This document shows, piece after piece, positions 41,136 through 48,429 of a DNA stretch of 64,000 nucleotides. The stretch is from Microbacterium azadirachtae. GTDB lineage: Bacteria > Actinomycetota > Actinomycetes > Actinomycetales > Microbacteriaceae. The position numbers and the translations under genes were made by a program. The notes under the pieces were generated by a model. The model made no database searches, was not told where the DNA came from, and was given only the letters and a program-made list of their open reading frames with translations. The number at the start of each line of letters is the position of its first letter. Position 1 is the stretch's first letter. The stretch spans positions 1 through 64,000 of the forward strand of contig NZ_JYIT01000073.1 of assembly GCF_000956545.1 (NCBI RefSeq), given 5' to 3'.

Positions 41136-41164
41136 GCGGGTTGGATTTTCAGATTCCAACCCGC
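41136..41164. repeat. 10-bp perfect inverted repeat GCGGGTTGGA
   Basis: GCGGGTTGGA (41136-41145) and TCCAACCCGC (41155-41164) flank a 9-base AT-rich loop. It is close to the end of the nitrate module. It could be a second terminator or the core of a recombination site; the sequence alone does not decide. Confidence 0.4.
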
Positions 41165-41298
41165 TTGGCGGGGACCTCATGGGGCATAGCCCGTGGGAGC
41201 CGACCCCAGGGGTGGGCCGGCACTCGCGCAACGAGATCCGCACCACACTTCGGCGTGTAGCCCTCACACCTCTAGGGGCGCCCCGAGGATCCGACGGC

Positions 41299-41691
41299 CT
41301 AGATCCAGGCGTCCGTGCGGTTCTCAAGTCGCTGCACGGCGCCCTGCCAGATCCAGCAGCGCAACCATTCCTCGTCGACGGGGACCGCGACGCCCACGGC
41401 GTCAGGGGTCCATCGGAGGATCCGGACGACGCAGCGCACGTCGACGTCGCCGAACCGCACCCAGGCATGACCCCACATCGCGGGCGTGCGCGGCGCGTGC
41501 GTGATGGGAACGGTGTGGGAGCGGATCTGGATGTCGGTGAGCGACTGTAGCGGCCCCGCCTTGCGGGCCTTGCGCAGCTCGTTCTCCTCGGCCCGCTGTG
41601 CGGCCAAGTACGGGTAGCGCTTGTTAGTGCCCACGGGGCCCGCGATCCGGACGCCGGCGCCGGCGCGCGATCGCGAATCCTGGCCTACCAT
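41299..41691 (-). CDS. Hypothetical protein (130 aa) of the island's right end
   Basis: A 130-residue protein with no recognised domain. The N-terminal third is basic (TNKRYPYLAAQRAEENELRK), followed by a probable small beta-rich domain (MWGHAWVRFGDVDVRCVVRI; GVAVPVDEEWLRCWIWQGAV) with conserved-looking tryptophans. The ATG at 41691 is followed by coding-type sequence and preceded by AT-rich DNA unlike the rest of the window. Proteins of this appearance are often encoded on actinobacterial mobile DNA; that is a recollection, not a search result. Confidence 0.6.
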   Translation of the reverse strand: MVGQDSRSRAGAGVRIAGPVGTNKRYPYLAAQRAEENELRKARKAGPLQSLTDIQIRSHTVPITHAPRTPAMWGHAWVRFGDVDVRCVVRILRWTPDAVGVAVPVDEEWLRCWIWQGAVQRLENRTDAWI

Positions 41692-41736
41692 CCTTCATCT
41701 CATTAGTATAAAACTACGATTTTCAGGCGATAGAAG

Positions 41737-41756
41737 AATATCCGATATCGAATATT
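41737..41756. repeat. AT-rich 20-bp dyad around CGATATCG
   Basis: AATAT and ATATT flank a perfect CGATATCG centre (41743-41750) with one mismatch position on each side. It sits in the most AT-rich stretch of the window (about 41690-41765), between two minus-strand genes of the island end. It could be an operator, a recombination site or part of a promoter. Confidence 0.5.
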
Positions 41757-41759
41757 ATA

Positions 41760-42222
41760 TCAGGTCAGGGGTTTCCGCGGTCTCGGCCTATGTTCTTGTC
41801 CGATGGACGCGCGCCGCCTGGGGGGTGGAAATCCTGGACCCGGCGACCATGCCAGCTCTGTCCGCCCTCCCCTCCGGGCTAGGAGACGTAGGGCCGCGAG
41901 ATGCGTTGCGATGGCAGCGTCAAGCGCCATGGCGACGGATGCGAGGTTCGCGGTGAACTTGGCTGCGAACACTTCTCCGTCGGCGAGACGTTCGATGTCT
42001 GACGCGGCGATGCTTCGTTTCACCGATGGGTGTGTGAGTCCGCTGATGAAGGCCCACATTCCTTGTGTATGGTTCCCGCTGATGCCGACGATCTCACTGG
42101 ATGCGCGAACGATAGGCCCGAATCCCGGAAGGCCTCGGTTGATGTCCTCGAGTGCGATCCCAGAGTCGGCGGCATACTCCCGGAGTCGCTTCTTCTGCGC
42201 CCGCGACCGTTGTGAGTTCTCC
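41760..42222 (-). pseudogene. 5'-truncated gene at the right junction of the inserted segment
   Basis: About 150 codons of coding-type sequence without a start. The reading begins abruptly near the PucR junction and runs through SQRSRAQKKRLREYAADSG, IVGISGNHTQGMWAFISGLTHPS and AKFTANLASVAMALDAAIATH to a stop at 41760-41762. The middle resembles C-terminal parts of uncharacterised helical proteins. The upstream frame overlaps the PucR fragment on the other strand and is not family-like, so the 5' end was probably lost when this edge formed. Confidence 0.6.
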
Positions 42223-42227
42223 CGCCG

Positions 42228-42746
42228 GTGCTTGGCGTGATCGCCCTCGCCCGCCCCGATGCCATGGACGAGGTCCTCGAGACGCTGCGCGGCTACCCGG
42301 GCGCCCGCGTCGGCGTCAGCCCGCCGTTCCCCGCGCGCACCGATGCGCCGCGGGCGCTGCGGCTGGCCCGCGCGGCACTGGCGACGACGGCCCGCAGCGT
42401 GACGAAGGTGCGCGTGTTCAGCGCGAGCCCGATCGCGGCCATGATCGCCGCGGATCCGCACGAGGCCGAGCGCCTCACCGACGACGTGCTCGGCCCGGTC
42501 CTGCACCTCGCCGAGAGCGACCGCGACGTGATCCTGGAGACGCTCGAGACGTACATCGACACCGGCGGATCCGCGGCCGACGCGGCGGCGCTGCTGCACT
42601 GCCACCCCAACACCGTGCGCTACCGGCTGCGGCGGATCGAGGAGCTCACCGGGCGCAGCTTCACCCGCCCGAACGACATGGCCGAACTCGCCGCCGCGGC
42701 GTACGGACTCGAGCTCACCCGGATCGCGCAGCACCGCGGCACCTGA
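42228..42746 (+). pseudogene. PucR-family regulator, C-terminal fragment (split gene)
   Basis: The last roughly 170 codons of a PucR/CdaR regulator. It begins in the GGDEF-like domain (VLGVIALARPDAMDEVLETL; VGVSPPFPARTDAPRALRLA) and ends in the family helix-turn-helix (GSAADAAALLHCHPNTVRYR, then LRRIEELTGRSF). Joined to the fragment at 23418-24104 it gives about 400 residues, the normal length for an RsbRD-PucR protein. The GTG at 42228 could start a separate product carrying only the DNA-binding part, but no ribosome site or promoter is apparent. Confidence 0.85.
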
Positions 42747-42830
42747 ACCGACCCGCGCGACATGCCCGGGACGCCGGTGCGGTGACGGAGAATTGAGGCA
42801 ACCCCTTCTCTCCCCCGACCGAGGACCTGC

Positions 42831-43694
42831 GTGAGCGACTCCCTGAACGCCGTGGGCCGCTACGTCCGCGCACGACGCGACGTGGTCCAGCCCGAGGACG
42901 TCGGACTGACCCGGCAGCCCGGGAGAAGGGTTCCGGGCCTGCGGCGTGAGGAGGTCGCCGAGCTCGCGGGCATCAGCGCCGAGTACTACCTGCGCATCGA
43001 GCAGGGACGCATCGGCCGCCCGTCCGAGCAGGTCCTGGCGGCCCTCGCGCGCGCCCTCCGCCTCGACGACGAGTCGATCGCGCACCTGGACCGTCTCGTC
43101 ACCGGCCGACCCCACCGGCCGCACGTGCCCGACGCCGGAGCCGCCGAGCGCATCGCGCGCACGCTCTCGCGCTGGTACCGCACGCCCGCGTACATCTCAG
43201 ATCCGCATCGCGACATCGTCGCCGCGAATGCTCTGGCCACGGCGCTGGGACACGGGGGCCTCGCCGTGGGCTCCAATCAGATCGCCGGCCTCTTCAACGA
43301 CCGCATGAAGAGCACGCTCCGGGAGTGGGAGGAGATGACCCGGTCCGCCGTGGCCACGCTCCGCCGCGACGCGCATCCGGATTCCCCCCGCCTGGCGGAG
43401 CTCGTGACCGAGCTCTCCGCGGATCCGGACTTCGTGCGGATCTGGGGGCGCCACGACGTCTCGGGCCCGGAGGACACGACCTTCCACATCGTCATCGAGG
43501 GATTCGGCGACGTCGCGATCGATGCCCACAACTTCGCCGTGCGCAGCCTCCCCGGCTATCAGCTCACCGTGCTCTCCGCCGGGCCCGGGGGGATGGCCGA
43601 GACGCTCTTCGCGGGGCTCGCCGCGTCGGTGCCGCTCTCGTCGGGGCCGACGCCGCCGACGGCCCCGACGAGCACCGCGGCGCCCGAAGGGTAG
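42831..43694 (+). CDS. XRE/HTH transcriptional regulator with MmyB-like ligand domain
   Basis: A 287-residue regulator. The N-terminal helix-turn-helix is of the XRE type (LRREEVAELAGISAEYYLRI; SEQVLAALARALRLDDESI), followed by the MmyB-like PAS-related domain (YISDPHRDIVAANALATAL; RLAELVTELSADPDFVRIW). In actinobacteria these proteins are often next to oxidoreductase or hydrolase genes they control; a haloperoxidase-like gene follows 111 bases downstream. The start is GTG. Confidence 0.88.
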   Translation: MSDSLNAVGRYVRARRDVVQPEDVGLTRQPGRRVPGLRREEVAELAGISAEYYLRIEQGRIGRPSEQVLAALARALRLDDESIAHLDRLVTGRPHRPHVPDAGAAERIARTLSRWYRTPAYISDPHRDIVAANALATALGHGGLAVGSNQIAGLFNDRMKSTLREWEEMTRSAVATLRRDAHPDSPRLAELVTELSADPDFVRIWGRHDVSGPEDTTFHIVIEGFGDVAIDAHNFAVRSLPGYQLTVLSAGPGGMAETLFAGLAASVPLSSGPTPPTAPTSTAAPEG

Positions 43695-43731
43695 TACTAC
43701 GCGGGCCTCCCTCCCCGATGCGCCCTCGCCC

Positions 43732-43737
43732 TAGCGT
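43732..43737 (+). promoter_or_regulatory. TAGCGT -10-like box upstream of the haloperoxidase-type gene
   Basis: It lies inside GCCCTAGCGTGTG (43728-43740), a 13-base word repeated exactly before the response-regulator gene at 53298-53310. Transcription from it would give a leader of about 60 bases with an AGGAAAGG ribosome site. Confidence 0.4.
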
Positions 43738-43805
43738 GTGTCTCGCGGCAGCGCGGCGATCCGTCGCCGTGCGCGTCGCGCCCCCTCCCCAGGAAAGGAC
43801 ACACG

Positions 43806-44627
43806 ATGCCCTACATCACCACGCCCGACGGCACCGAGATCTACTACACCGAGCTCGGCGAGGGCCGCCCGGTCATCTTCAGCCACGGGTGGCCGCTCAG
43901 CTCGGACGCCTGGCAGAAGGAGCTCAAGCTCTTCGCCGACGCCGGCTACCGCGCCATCGCGCACGACCGCCGCGGCCACGGCCGCTCGGCCCGCACCTAC
44001 CGTGGCAACGACATGGACACCTACGTCGCCGACCTCGCCTCGCTCGCCGAGCAGCTGGACCTGCAGGACATCCTCCTCGTCGGCCACTCCACCGGCGGTG
44101 GCGAGGTCGTCCGCTACGCGGCCACCCGCGGAGCCGGGCGCGTGTCGAAGGTCGCCACTGCGGGCGCGGTCCCGCCGATCATGCTCCAGTCCGCCGCCAA
44201 CCCGGAGGGCACGCCGCTGGAGGTCTTCGACGGCATCCGTGCGGGAGTCCTCAACGACCGGTCGCAGTTCTACAAGGACCTCGCCGAGACGTTCTTCGGC
44301 TTCAACCACCAGCCGGAGAAGCGCTCGCAGGGGCTCGTCGACGACTTCCAGCGCCAGGGCATGATGGCAGGCCTCAACGCCGCCTACGACTGCGTGAAGG
44401 TGTTCTCCGAGACCGACTTCACCAAGGACCTGGAGGCGCTCGACGTCCCGATCCTGATCGCCCACGGCGACGACGACCAGATCGTCCCCATCGCCGCGGC
44501 GGCCGAGAAGGCGATCACCCTCGTCTCGCAGGGGACCCTGAAGGTCTACGAGGGCGCGTCGCACGGGATCTGGGGCGACTACCAGGTCGCCCTCGACGAC
44601 GACATCCTCGCGTTCTTCGCGGAGTGA
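43806..44627 (+). CDS. Alpha/beta hydrolase, cofactor-free haloperoxidase/esterase type
   Basis: A 273-residue enzyme of the non-heme chloroperoxidase group. It has the oxyanion segment VIFSHGWPLSSDAW, the nucleophile elbow VGHSTGGGE with S95, the acid in IAHGDDDQIVP and the histidine in GASHGIWGDY. Such proteins are perhydrolases/esterases rather than true halogenating enzymes in vivo. A good AGGAAAGG site precedes the ATG. It is followed by a strong hairpin terminator. Confidence 0.92.
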   Translation: MPYITTPDGTEIYYTELGEGRPVIFSHGWPLSSDAWQKELKLFADAGYRAIAHDRRGHGRSARTYRGNDMDTYVADLASLAEQLDLQDILLVGHSTGGGEVVRYAATRGAGRVSKVATAGAVPPIMLQSAANPEGTPLEVFDGIRAGVLNDRSQFYKDLAETFFGFNHQPEKRSQGLVDDFQRQGMMAGLNAAYDCVKVFSETDFTKDLEALDVPILIAHGDDDQIVPIAAAAEKAITLVSQGTLKVYEGASHGIWGDYQVALDDDILAFFAE

Positions 44628-44631
44628 CGCC

Positions 44632-44665
44632 GAAGCGGCGGGGGTTTCGGGACCCCCGCCGCTTC
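44632..44665. terminator. Bidirectional hairpin terminator
   Basis: A perfect 14-bp stem, GAAGCGGCGGGGGT (44632-44645) with ACCCCCGCCGCTTC (44652-44665), closed by a TTCGGG loop. It lies between two convergent genes, five bases after the haloperoxidase-type stop codon, and can serve both. Confidence 0.85.
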
Positions 44666-44702
44666 CACCGCGATCCGGTGCGCTCAGGAGGATCCGGCGC
44701 GC

Positions 44703-45743
44703 TCAGGCAGTCTCCGCCGCGTCCTCCGCGGGCGCGATGCGCACGAGCATCTTGCCCGTGTTCGCGCCGCGCATCATGTCGAGGAACGCGTCGACGGTGT
44801 TCTCGATCCCGTCGACGATCGTCTCGTCGTACGCGATCCTCCCCTCGGCGAACCAGGTCGCCATCTTCTCCTGGAACTCGGGCGCCAGGCCCAGGTACGC
44901 CGCGAGCGTGAAGCCCTTCAGGGTCAGGGCCCGCGTGATGATGTTGGCAAGGTTGTCCGGCCCCGGGGTGCGGTCGGTCGTGTTGTAGCCGGCGATCGCA
45001 CCGCAGAGCGCCGCGCGGCCGCCGTCGTTGAACACGTCGAGCGCCGCCTCCAGATGATCCCCGCCGACGTTGTCGAAGAACACGTCGATGCCCTCCGGAG
45101 CGGCGGCCGCGAGCTGCGCCCGCACGTCGCCGTCCTTGTAGTTGAAGGCCACGTCGTAGCCGTACTTCTCGGTCAGCAGCGCGACCTTCTCGGGAGTGCC
45201 CGCCGAGCCGATCACCCGGCCCGCGCCGAGGAGCTTGGCGATCTGGCCGACCGCCGTGCCCACCGCGCCGGCCGCACCGGAGACGAACACGGTGTCGCCG
45301 GGCTTGAGCCCCGCGATCGCGGTGAGCCCGACGTACGCGGTGAGGCCGGTCATCCCGAGGATGTGCAGGCGCAGCGAGGACGAGAGGCCGGGCACCTCGG
45401 GGACGGCGCGGAAGGTCGATGCGTCGGCCTGCACCACGTCGGCCCAGCCGTGCTGGTGCAGCACGAGCGTGCCGACCGGGAGCTCGGGGGCCGCGGAGAC
45501 GACCACCCGCCCGATCGCGCCGCCGGTGATCGTCTCGCCGAGGGCGAAGGGCGGCACATAGCTGCGGACGTCGTTCATGCGTCCCCGCATGTACGGGTCC
45601 ACGGAGACGAACTCGTTGCGCACGCGCACCTCGCCGGTTGCGGGGGCCTCGTAGACCACCTCCGCGGTCTGGAAGTCATCGGGCGTCGGCCAGCCGACCG
45701 GACGCTGGGCGAGCTGGATCTGGGTGCTCAGGGCAGTGGACAT
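44703..45743 (-). CDS. NADP-dependent oxidoreductase of the MDR (CurA/leukotriene B4 reductase) family
   Basis: A 346-residue zinc-independent medium-chain dehydrogenase. The family start (QIQLAQRPVGWPTPDDFQ), the VDPYMRGRMND segment, and the NADP-binding loop VFVSGAAGAVGTAVGQIAKL are all present. It reduces double bonds of alpha,beta-unsaturated carbonyls. It lies 50 bases downstream of a DUF1304 gene in the same direction, and both may respond to the divergent TetR regulator at 46263. Confidence 0.9.
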   Translation of the reverse strand: MSTALSTQIQLAQRPVGWPTPDDFQTAEVVYEAPATGEVRVRNEFVSVDPYMRGRMNDVRSYVPPFALGETITGGAIGRVVVSAAPELPVGTLVLHQHGWADVVQADASTFRAVPEVPGLSSSLRLHILGMTGLTAYVGLTAIAGLKPGDTVFVSGAAGAVGTAVGQIAKLLGAGRVIGSAGTPEKVALLTEKYGYDVAFNYKDGDVRAQLAAAAPEGIDVFFDNVGGDHLEAALDVFNDGGRAALCGAIAGYNTTDRTPGPDNLANIITRALTLKGFTLAAYLGLAPEFQEKMATWFAEGRIAYDETIVDGIENTVDAFLDMMRGANTGKMLVRIAPAEDAAETA

Positions 45744-45793
45744 GGAACTCCTTCGTGAGGGGGATTCGGATGGGTCGGGAAGTGCGGGCGAGG

Positions 45794-46180
45794 TCAGAGC
45801 ACGAGGCCGATCACGAGGAGGATCGCGGCCACCGCCGGGATCACGCCCTGCGTGAGGGCGGCGCCCCGCTTGTCCGGGCTGGACAGCAGGAGCACGAGCG
45901 CCGCGGCGGCCATCGACCCCACTCCGACGAACACGAGGGTGGCGCCGACGACCGGGGCGCCGACGGAGAAGAAGACGATGCCCGCGAAGACCGCGATCGC
46001 GAGGAACAGGTTGTAGAACCCCTGGTTGAACGCCATCGGCTTCGTCGCCCGCGCCTCCTCCTCGCTCATGCCGAACGTCGCGCGCACCCGGGGCGTGGTC
46101 CACGCCACCGACTCCATGACGAAGATGTAGACGTGCACGAGCGCCGCGACTCCGGCGAAGATCAGACCTGCGACGACCAC
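45794..46180 (-). CDS. DUF1304 family membrane protein
   Basis: A 128-residue protein with four membrane segments and the DUF1304 features VHVYIFVMESVAWTTPRVR and KPMAFNQGFYNLFLA. The function is unknown. The GTG start at 46180 is used. The operator at 46204-46255 lies directly upstream, between this gene and the divergent TetR gene. Confidence 0.88.
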   Translation of the reverse strand: MVVAGLIFAGVAALVHVYIFVMESVAWTTPRVRATFGMSEEEARATKPMAFNQGFYNLFLAIAVFAGIVFFSVGAPVVGATLVFVGVGSMAAAALVLLLSSPDKRGAALTQGVIPAVAAILLVIGLVL

Positions 46181-46203
46181 GATGGGACTCCTCTGCGTGA
46201 AAC

Positions 46204-46255
46204 CTTTTCTGTAACGACCTGTCCAATATATACTGGATCAGTCATTACAGAAAAG
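46204..46255. promoter_or_regulatory. Palindromic TetR operator (CTTTTCTGTAA arms)
   Basis: CTTTTCTGTAA (46204-46214) and TTACAGAAAAG (46245-46255) are perfect inverted copies, with a smaller TCCA/TGGA pair inside around ATATATAC. The centre also provides -10-like TATATA sequence. It separates the DUF1304/oxidoreductase pair from the divergent TetR gene and begins 24 bases from one start and ends 8 bases before the other. Confidence 0.75.
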
Positions 46256-46262
46256 GGCGACC

Positions 46263-46865
46263 ATGGCACGCACGCAGAGCTTCGACCGCGACACCGTGGT
46301 GCGCGCGGCTCGCACGCTGTTCTGGACCGTCGGCTACGAGAGCGCGTCGATCCCCGAGCTCGAGACCGCGACCGGCCTCAGCCGCTCCAGCATCTACAAC
46401 GCGTTCGGCTCCAAGCGCGGCCTGTTCGACGCCGCCGTGCAGAGCTACCTCGATGAGGTCGTCCGTCCGCGGCTGCGCCCCCTGACCGGCGAGACCGTCG
46501 CACCGGGCGCGATCATCGACTATCTGGAGGGTCTGCGCGACGCGTTCGGCACCCTGACCTCGATGCCCGCATCGCACGGCTGCCTGCTCGTGAACGCGGC
46601 GGGTGCGCCGATCGCGCAGGATCCGAAGGTCGCGCAGGTGATCGCCGACTATCGTGCGGAGCTCCGCGACGCCTTCGACCGCGGGGTGCGCGCGCTTGCG
46701 CCCCACCTCGACGTCGCGGATCGCGAACGCCGGGTCACCGCGATCACGAGCAGCGTCGTCGCCGCGTTCGCGCTCGCGCGGATCGACCCCGCCGAGGCGG
46801 CGCGCGGCATCGCGTCGGCGATCGAGCTGGTCGCGCTCGAGACCGGGGCGGCTGCGCGCAGCTGA
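46263..46865 (+). CDS. TetR-family transcriptional regulator
   Basis: A 200-residue regulator with an N-terminal helix-turn-helix (AARTLFWTVGYESASIPELE; TGLSRSSIYNAFGSKRGLFD) and a helical ligand domain. The C-terminal part includes SHGCLLVNAAGAPIAQD, as in the AcuR/NemR-like groups that sense electrophiles through cysteine. The regulon probably includes the divergent DUF1304 and enone-reductase genes. Confidence 0.9.
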   Translation: MARTQSFDRDTVVRAARTLFWTVGYESASIPELETATGLSRSSIYNAFGSKRGLFDAAVQSYLDEVVRPRLRPLTGETVAPGAIIDYLEGLRDAFGTLTSMPASHGCLLVNAAGAPIAQDPKVAQVIADYRAELRDAFDRGVRALAPHLDVADRERRVTAITSSVVAAFALARIDPAEAARGIASAIELVALETGAAARS

Positions 46866-46927
46866 CCGCGGCGTCGGTGCGCTCCACTGCGGTCAGGTCG
46901 ACCACGACCGCCCGCAGCGCACCCGGA

Positions 46928-47083
46928 TCAGATCCGGTCGAGCCCTTCCTTGCGGCGCTCGTCCTGCGATCCCTCGTCGTCGACGCCGCCCGTCTCGTCG
47001 AACGCCTCGTCGCGGTGGTGCTGCCGGCGCTCCTCCTGCTCCTGCCGGTCCTCGCGCAGCTCGTCGTTCTTGTCGTGACCCAT
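46928..47083 (-). CDS. Small, highly charged hypothetical protein (51 aa)
   Basis: A 51-residue product with a very hydrophilic composition (MGHDKNDELREDRQEQEER, then QHHRDEAFDETGGVDDEG) and no hydrophobic core, so it is probably disordered. A GAGGAGG ribosome site lies about seven bases upstream of the ATG. No family was recognised. It was found by reading the minus strand between the TetR and DUF4328 genes. Confidence 0.6.
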   Translation of the reverse strand: MGHDKNDELREDRQEQEERRQHHRDEAFDETGGVDDEGSQDERRKEGLDRI

Positions 47084-47253
47084 CTCGTCCTCCTCGTCCG
47101 CGCGCGTGACTCGCGCTCAGGGACAGGATCCTCCACCCGCCCCGGATCCGCACGGGTTTCTGTGCCGGCGACAACCAGGACGAGCCCGTGCGCCATCGCC
47201 CGACTGCTATGTTCGGCACAGCATCACCACCGGCGCCGATTTCGAGGACTTCC

Positions 47254-48219
47254 ATGAGCGATCCCCAGCCCCCCGCCCCTCAGCCCGAGCCCGCGCACGG
47301 TGCCGCCGCCTTCCCGCCGCCTCCGCCGTCTGGCGCGCCCGCGCAGCCGGTCCAGCCGGCCCCTCCGGCGCAGGCCCCGCAGTACGGCGAGTACGCACCG
47401 CCCGCACAGGCCGCGCCTCCGGTTCCGCCGTACGGGCAGCCGCCGCAGCCGGTTCAGGCCCCGCAGTTCGGCGAGTACGCGCCGCCGGCGCAGGTCGCGC
47501 CTCCGGTTCCGCCGTACGGGCAGTACGGCGCGCCCACGCCTCCGGTTCCGCCCGCTCCGGGGTACGTGCAGCCGGGAGCGCCCTCGGCGTACCCCGGCGC
47601 CTGGACCGCCGCGCCCGCCGCGGTGCGTCCCCTCCGCGGCGTCGGCGCGACCGCTCGCTGGCTGATGCTCGTCTACGCAGCGTTCTCCCTGATCACGATC
47701 GCCGTCGACGCCTGGGGCATCGGCGCACTCACCGCGTACGACCAGGGGTCCGCGGGCATCGAGGCGCTCAACGCCTACGACGCCGTCTCGATCCCTCTCT
47801 CCATCGTCGCGCTGATCGTGCTCCTCGCCGCAGCCGTCTTCTGGGTGGTCTGGCAGTACCGGGCCGCAGCCTCGCTGCCGGCGGGATCCCTTCGCCGCTC
47901 CCCCGGCTGGCACGTCGGATCGTGGTTCATCCCGATCGTGTCGCTCTTCTTCCCGTTCCAGAACGTGTCCGACCTGGCCCGCGCCTCGCAGGCACGGCTG
48001 ACTCCCGGAATCCGCGGCGCCTGGTGGGCGCTGTGGATCTCGGCGAACTTCGTGAGCGCGGGCGCCAGCCGGCTGATGACATCGGCCGACTCGACCGCAG
48101 CGCTCAGCGGAGCGCTCGGAGCCGCGATCCTCGGCGAGGTGCTCGTGATCGGCGCGGCCGTGCTCGGCGGGATCGTCGTCTCCCGCATCACCGACGCGAT
48201 CGATCCCGCGCGCCGCTGA
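47254..48219 (+). CDS. DUF4328 membrane protein with proline-rich repeat N-terminus
   Basis: A 321-residue protein. Residues 1-120 are a Pro/Ala/Gln/Tyr-rich tail containing a 28-residue repeat (see 47371-47523), followed by four membrane segments and the DUF4328 core (FWVVWQYRAAASLPAG; GWHVGSWFIPIVSLFFPFQ). Such tails occur in actinobacterial membrane proteins and may bind partner proteins. The function is unknown. The ATG at 47254 is followed directly by the tail; a longer upstream frame is non-coding in character. Confidence 0.85.
   Translation: MSDPQPPAPQPEPAHGAAAFPPPPPSGAPAQPVQPAPPAQAPQYGEYAPPAQAAPPVPPYGQPPQPVQAPQFGEYAPPAQVAPPVPPYGQYGAPTPPVPPAPGYVQPGAPSAYPGAWTAAPAAVRPLRGVGATARWLMLVYAAFSLITIAVDAWGIGALTAYDQGSAGIEALNAYDAVSIPLSIVALIVLLAAAVFWVVWQYRAAASLPAGSLRRSPGWHVGSWFIPIVSLFFPFQNVSDLARASQARLTPGIRGAWWALWISANFVSAGASRLMTSADSTAALSGALGAAILGEVLVIGAAVLGGIVVSRITDAIDPARR
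47371..47523 (+). repeat. 84-bp (28-residue) tandem repeat in the DUF4328 gene
   Basis: Two units starting at 47371 and 47455 encode QAPQYGEYAPPAQAAPPVPP and QAPQFGEYAPPAQVAPPVPP followed by YGQ. The units are in frame and differ at few positions. The second is shortened and followed by further Pro-rich sequence. Confidence 0.8.
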
Positions 48220-48364
48220 CCCGCGGACCTCGCCGCTGCGACGCACGTCCGGCATCCCAGTCAGGCGTCACACGTCCGGCGCCGTCGGATCCCACCCGGA
48301 TCCGGCTCGACTAGTGCCCGATGCCGAGATGCGCAAGCCCGTGGGACTCCGGGCGGCGAGCACG

Positions 48365-48370
48365 TAGCGT
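48365..48370 (+). promoter_or_regulatory. TAGCGT -10-like box upstream of dps
   Basis: It occurs in CACGTAGCGTGCGC about 60 bases before the ATG at 48430, and matches the box seen before several other genes here. A GAAGGAG ribosome site precedes the start. Confidence 0.35.
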
Positions 48371-48429
48371 GCGCAGGGTCAGCGCAGGCGGATCCGTCCG
48401 CCTGCGGATCCCGTCGAAGAAGGAGTCCC

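Larger units (their letters stand above)
41035..41298. other. Intergenic region after nirD with two hairpins
   Basis: The region holds the hairpins listed at 41076-41120 and 41136-41164. No ORF with a plausible start was seen in the remainder. Confidence 0.5.
24097..42228. mobile_element. About 18-kb inserted segment interrupting a PucR gene
   Basis: The two halves of one PucR-family gene lie on either side in the same orientation. The limits are approximate: family-like sequence ends by about 24104 and resumes by about 42228. Both junctions contain CGCCGG (24091-24096 and 42223-42228) in the same codon phase, a possible short duplication. The segment carries a TetR/ABC/esterase cluster, a nitrate assimilation cluster, an unknown gene and a gene truncated at the right junction. 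No integrase, transposase or inverted ends were found, so the mechanism (island, deletion-scarred element or rearrangement) is open. Confidence 0.6.

Noticed and set aside
24160..42244. CGTGATCGC shared near both junctions (24160-24168 and 42236-42244) as target-site duplication
   Set aside because: The left copy lies inside the TetR coding region, beyond the point where PucR similarity ends, so it cannot mark the original break. GTGATCGC is also a common word in this genome.
42228..42746. The C-terminal PucR fragment as an independent complete regulator
   Set aside because: It starts in the middle of the CdaR domain, has no ribosome site or visible promoter, and its missing part is found at the other side of the insertion.
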